Below are positions 15,229 through 17,235 of a stretch of DNA of 17,235 nucleotides, piece by piece (the first letter of the stretch is position 1; each line of letters starts with the position of its first letter). Both the position numbers and the translations under genes were made by a program. Source of the DNA: Candidatus Mediterraneibacter gallistercoris (GTDB taxonomy: Bacteria; Bacillota_A; Clostridia; Lachnospirales; Lachnospiraceae); NCBI GenBank assembly GCA_019119745.1, contig DWWI01000176.1, positions 1-17,235 on the forward strand, in the 5' to 3' direction. The notes under the pieces are model-generated. The model saw only the letters and a program-made list of their open reading frames with translations. It made no database searches and was not told the DNA's origin.

Positions 15229-15258
15229 AAACAGGGAGCCTTGACAGCCTCCCTGTTT
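15229..15258 (+). terminator. Intrinsic terminator after the desulfidase-like gene
   Basis: AAACAGGGAG (15229-15238) pairs perfectly with CTCCCTGTTT (15249-15258) and is followed by TCTTATTATTTT on the plus strand. Read on the minus strand the tail is TTATTATG, so it may also stop the convergent rbsK transcript. Confidence 0.88.
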
Positions 15259-15299
15259 TCTTATTATTTTCATGAAGGATCACAGACGTACTTTGGGTT

Positions 15300-16199
15300 T
15301 CACAGTTCTGATGCATCCGGTATTGAGGTCTGGGCCCCCTTTCTCGTCACTGCAATGGAAGAAACTTTCTGTCCGAAATTTACAGCCTCGTCTTCAGTTT
15401 CACCGCGGCTTAAAGCAAGAGCAAAAGCCGCTGTAAAACAATCTCCCGCCGCTGTTGTATCCACTGCTTTTACTTTTTCCACCGGGAAAAATTTTTGTAC
15501 TGACCGGTTAACAAGAAAGCATCCTTTTTCCCCAAGAGTAACAATTACGTTTTTCACGCCTTTATCCAACATTTCTGACGCAGCAATAATAATATTTTCT
15601 TTTGTATCTATCGCTTTTCCTGTCAAAATGGAAAGCTCTGTCTCATTTGGCTTTATGTAATCTATTCCCTGCCAGAATCCATCTGGAAACTCTTTTTTTG
15701 CAGGAGCAGGATCCAGTATCACGGTCTTTCCCAGCCTGACAGCCAAATTTTTCACATACAGCACTGTATCTAACGGTATTTCAAGCTGCATAATTAAAAT
15801 ATCACATGTTTCAATATACTTTTTCCAGCTCTCTGCCATTTTACAGGTAACCTCTCCATTTGTCCCCCGGATCAGAGTAATGGAATTCTCTCCATTATCG
15901 TCTACAATAATGTATGCTTGCCCTGTTGGAACACCGGAAATCTCAACAATGGGAGTCGTATTTACTCCCACTTCTTTTAGATTCGCTCTGAGCCTGTCTC
16001 CAAAGCTGTCATCCCCTACAGCACCTGCCATTACAACGTCTCCTCCGAGCTTTCCCGCGGCATAAGCCTGATTCGCGCCTTTTCCGCCGGGTATCAGAGT
16101 AATATTCTTACCCGTGATTGTCTCACCAGCTCTGGGCAGATAGGGAACCTCAAGAACCGTATCCATATTCAGGCTGCCGACAATGAGTATTCTCTTCAT
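15300..16199 (-). CDS. rbsK: Ribokinase
   Basis: A 299-residue PfkB-family sugar kinase that phosphorylates D-ribose to ribose-5-phosphate. Seen: GSLNMD with ribose-binding Asp13, GGKGANQA (38-45), the NETE motif (185-188), TLGEKG (221-226), and the catalytic signature DTTAAGD (247-253), whose Asp253 is the base. The frame extends upstream to 16256, but AGGAGG 5 nt before ATG 16199 decides the start. It is a single-gene unit under the operator at 16264-16281. It would use the free ribose that the nucleoside hydrolase releases, which explains why it shares a site with the ECF operon even though no rbs transport genes are next to it. Confidence 0.93.
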   Translation of the reverse strand: MKRILIVGSLNMDTVLEVPYLPRAGETITGKNITLIPGGKGANQAYAAGKLGGDVVMAGAVGDDSFGDRLRANLKEVGVNTTPIVEISGVPTGQAYIIVDDNGENSITLIRGTNGEVTCKMAESWKKYIETCDILIMQLEIPLDTVLYVKNLAVRLGKTVILDPAPAKKEFPDGFWQGIDYIKPNETELSILTGKAIDTKENIIIAASEMLDKGVKNVIVTLGEKGCFLVNRSVQKFFPVEKVKAVDTTAAGDCFTAAFALALSRGETEDEAVNFGQKVSSIAVTRKGAQTSIPDASEL

Positions 16200-16237
16200 T
16201 TTATCCTCCTTTAAATACCGCACTTGATTTTGCTTTA

Positions 16238-16246
16238 TATATACCA
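16238..16246 (-). promoter_or_regulatory. Extended -10 of rbsK
   Basis: On the minus strand TG-G-TATATA (16246-16238) gives a predicted start near 16231, about 32 nt before ATG 16199. No good -35 is present. The operator centre (16272.5) falls at about -41.5, exactly as at the ECF operon. Confidence 0.55.
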
Positions 16247-16263
16247 TGTTTATCACTAACTAT

Positions 16264-16281
16264 AAATGACACATGTCATTT
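16264..16281. promoter_or_regulatory. Crp/FNR-type operator upstream of rbsK
   Basis: AAATGACACATGTCATTT is an 18-bp palindrome with 8-bp arms around CA, containing the same ATGAC-N4-GTCAT core as the site at 13797-13810. It is the stronger of the two copies by symmetry. Confidence 0.68.
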
Positions 16282-16289
16282 TAATTTGC

Positions 16290-16336
16290 AAAAAGGCAGT
16301 TTATCCGTGATATTACACAAGATAAACCGCCTTTTT
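16290..16336 (-). terminator. Intrinsic terminator of the pgk-tpiA transcript
   Basis: AAAAAGGC-A-GTTTATC (16290-16305) pairs with GATAAAC-C-GCCTTTTT (16321-16336), a 15-bp stem with one internal mismatch. On the minus strand the stem ends in TTTTT. It separates the glycolytic transcript from the rbsK control region directly after it. A 12-bp palindrome, ATTCAGCTGAAT (16349-16360), lies between it and the tpiA stop. Confidence 0.8.
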
Positions 16337-16384
16337 AATTATCACATTATTCAGCTGAATCCGGAGAATTCCAGATGCCGGAGC

Positions 16385-17134
16385 TTATTTGTAGTTTACG
16401 ATCTTACCGAAATCAGCTTTCAGTGAAGCTCCGCCTACAAGACCGCCGTCGATGTCAGCCTGAGCGAACAGCTCTGCAGCATTTCCTGCGTTTACAGATC
16501 CGCCGTACTGAATGCGGATTGCTTCTGCTGTAGCCTCGTCATATACTTCAGCAACACACTCGCGGATGCCTTTGCATACTTCCTCAGCCTGCTCTGTTGT
16601 AGCTGTCTTGCCTGTACCGATAGCCCAGATCGGCTCGTAAGCGATAACCATTGTCTTAGCCTGATCAGCTGTTACGTTCTGAAGACCAACCTTAACCTGC
16701 TGACGGATAAAGTCCATTGTCACGCCCTGCTCTCTCTGCTCCAGAGTCTCTCCGCAGCACATGATCGGTGTGATACCGTGCTCGAATGCTTTAAGGACTT
16801 TCTTATTTACATCCTCGTTTGTCTCTCCAAAGTAATCTCTTCTCTCAGAGTGTCCGAGAACTACATATTTAACGCCTGCGTCTACAAGCATAGCCGGTGA
16901 GATCTCGCCTGTGTAAGCTCCGCTCTCCTCGAAGTACATATTCTCGGCTCCGACCTGGATGTTTGTTCCTTTTGTCGCCTCAACAACCGGAACAATGTCG
17001 ATAGCCGGTACGCAGAATACTACGTCAACTTCTTCATTTGCTACTAACGGTTTCAGTTCTTCTACAAGTGCAACTGCCTCGCTCGGAGTTTTGTTCATTT
17101 TCCAGTTGCCTGCAATGATTTTCTTTCTTGCCAT
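16385..17134 (-). CDS. tpiA: Triosephosphate isomerase
   Basis: A 249-residue TIM-barrel enzyme, the normal family length, interconverting dihydroxyacetone phosphate and glyceraldehyde-3-phosphate. Catalytic residues are in place: Asn10 and Lys12 in GNWKMN, His95 in GHSERRDYF, Glu167 in [11 protein letters not shown] (which also forms the flexible loop 6), and the phosphate-binding GGSVN and GGLVGGASL near the end. AAGGAG lies 10 nt before ATG 17134. It follows pgk by 21 bp on the same strand, the usual glycolytic order in Firmicutes, and is closed by the terminator at 16290-16336. Confidence 0.97.
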   Translation of the reverse strand: MARKKIIAGNWKMNKTPSEAVALVEELKPLVANEEVDVVFCVPAIDIVPVVEATKGTNIQVGAENMYFEESGAYTGEISPAMLVDAGVKYVVLGHSERRDYFGETNEDVNKKVLKAFEHGITPIMCCGETLEQREQGVTMDFIRQQVKVGLQNVTADQAKTMVIAYEPIWAIGTGKTATTEQAEEVCKGIRECVAEVYDEATAEAIRIQYGGSVNAGNAAELFAQADIDGGLVGGASLKADFGKIVNYK

Positions 17135-17155
17135 TTTATTATTTCTCCTTGCATT

Positions 17156-17235
17156 TTACTTATCGTTTGCTGCTGCTACACCCGGCAGTTCCTTTCCTTC
17201 AAGGAACTCAAGAGAAGCACCGCCGCCAGTAGAGA
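17156..17235 (-). CDS. pgk: Phosphoglycerate kinase, C-terminal end (partial)
   Basis: Read on the minus strand from the window edge, the frame gives S-T-G-G-G-A-S-L-E-F-L-E-G-K-E-L-P-G-V and then A-A-A-N-D-K with TAA at 17158-17156. GGGASLEFLEGKELPGV is the well-known C-terminal block of phosphoglycerate kinase, including the glycine-rich nucleotide-phosphate loop. The rest of the gene is right of the window. With tpiA following by 21 bp this is the end of a gap-pgk-tpiA type operon (gap itself is not visible). Confidence 0.93.
   Translation of the reverse strand, partial: STGGGASLEFLEGKELPGVAAANDK

Overview
This window looks like the chromosome of a Lachnospiraceae-type gut Firmicute (class Clostridia). 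The evidence is moderate-to-low GC, strong AGGAGG ribosome binding sites, sigma-A type promoters, a long-form 2-hydroxyacyl-CoA dehydratase activase tail, an independent phosphoglycerate mutase (GpmI), and a Group I style ECF transporter with its own energizing module. The species call is an inference. Nearly all genes lie on the minus strand. The exceptions are the partial gene at the left edge and a regulator/desulfidase pair at 13855-15208.

Layout, left to right: (1) 1-237 is the 3' end of an activase-type gene on the plus strand. (2) 346-725 holds a small two-helix membrane protein with its own terminator and an upstream region carrying two ATACGTAT palindromes. (3) 790-3746 (minus) is gpmI, then greA, then a HAD phosphatase. 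A 173-bp, strongly self-complementary intergenic element (1993-2165) lies between gpmI and greA. (4) 3888-5120 is a DUF6688-like membrane protein with its own consensus promoter. (5) 5216-13656 (minus) is one tightly packed operon, read right to left: ECF S component, EcfT, two ECF ATPases, MFS transporter, uridine phosphorylase, nucleoside hydrolase, fucose-isomerase-like protein, phosphopentomutase DeoB. Six of its eight gene junctions overlap. (6) 13855-15208 (plus) is a divergent Crp/FNR-type regulator followed by a TudS/DUF523-related putative desulfidase. (7) 15300-16199 (minus) is ribokinase. (8) 16385-17235 (minus) is tpiA and the tail of pgk, i.e. the end of a glycolytic operon.

The central system is a coherent nucleoside or modified-nucleoside salvage locus. 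Uptake would be by ECF and/or MFS, base release by phosphorolysis (Udp) or hydrolysis (nucleoside hydrolase), and ribose entry to ribose-5-phosphate through DeoB (from ribose-1-phosphate) or RbsK (from free ribose). Two palindromes of the form ATGAC-N4-GTCAT have the FNR/Crp half-site layout. One lies upstream of the operon and one upstream of rbsK, each centred 29.5 bp from the first base of an extended -10 box. This predicts class II activation (about -41.5) by the neighbouring regulator and joins the operon and rbsK into one regulon. The desulfidase beside the regulator suggests, as a hypothesis, that thiolated nucleosides such as those from tRNA turnover may be among the substrates.

Several long open frames begin at TTG or GTG codons that belong to promoters or Shine-Dalgarno regions. 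I have shortened those genes to the start with the better ribosome binding site. I found no rRNA, tRNA, CRISPR array, insertion sequence or convincing riboswitch, and no stretch over 300 bp lacks a gene.
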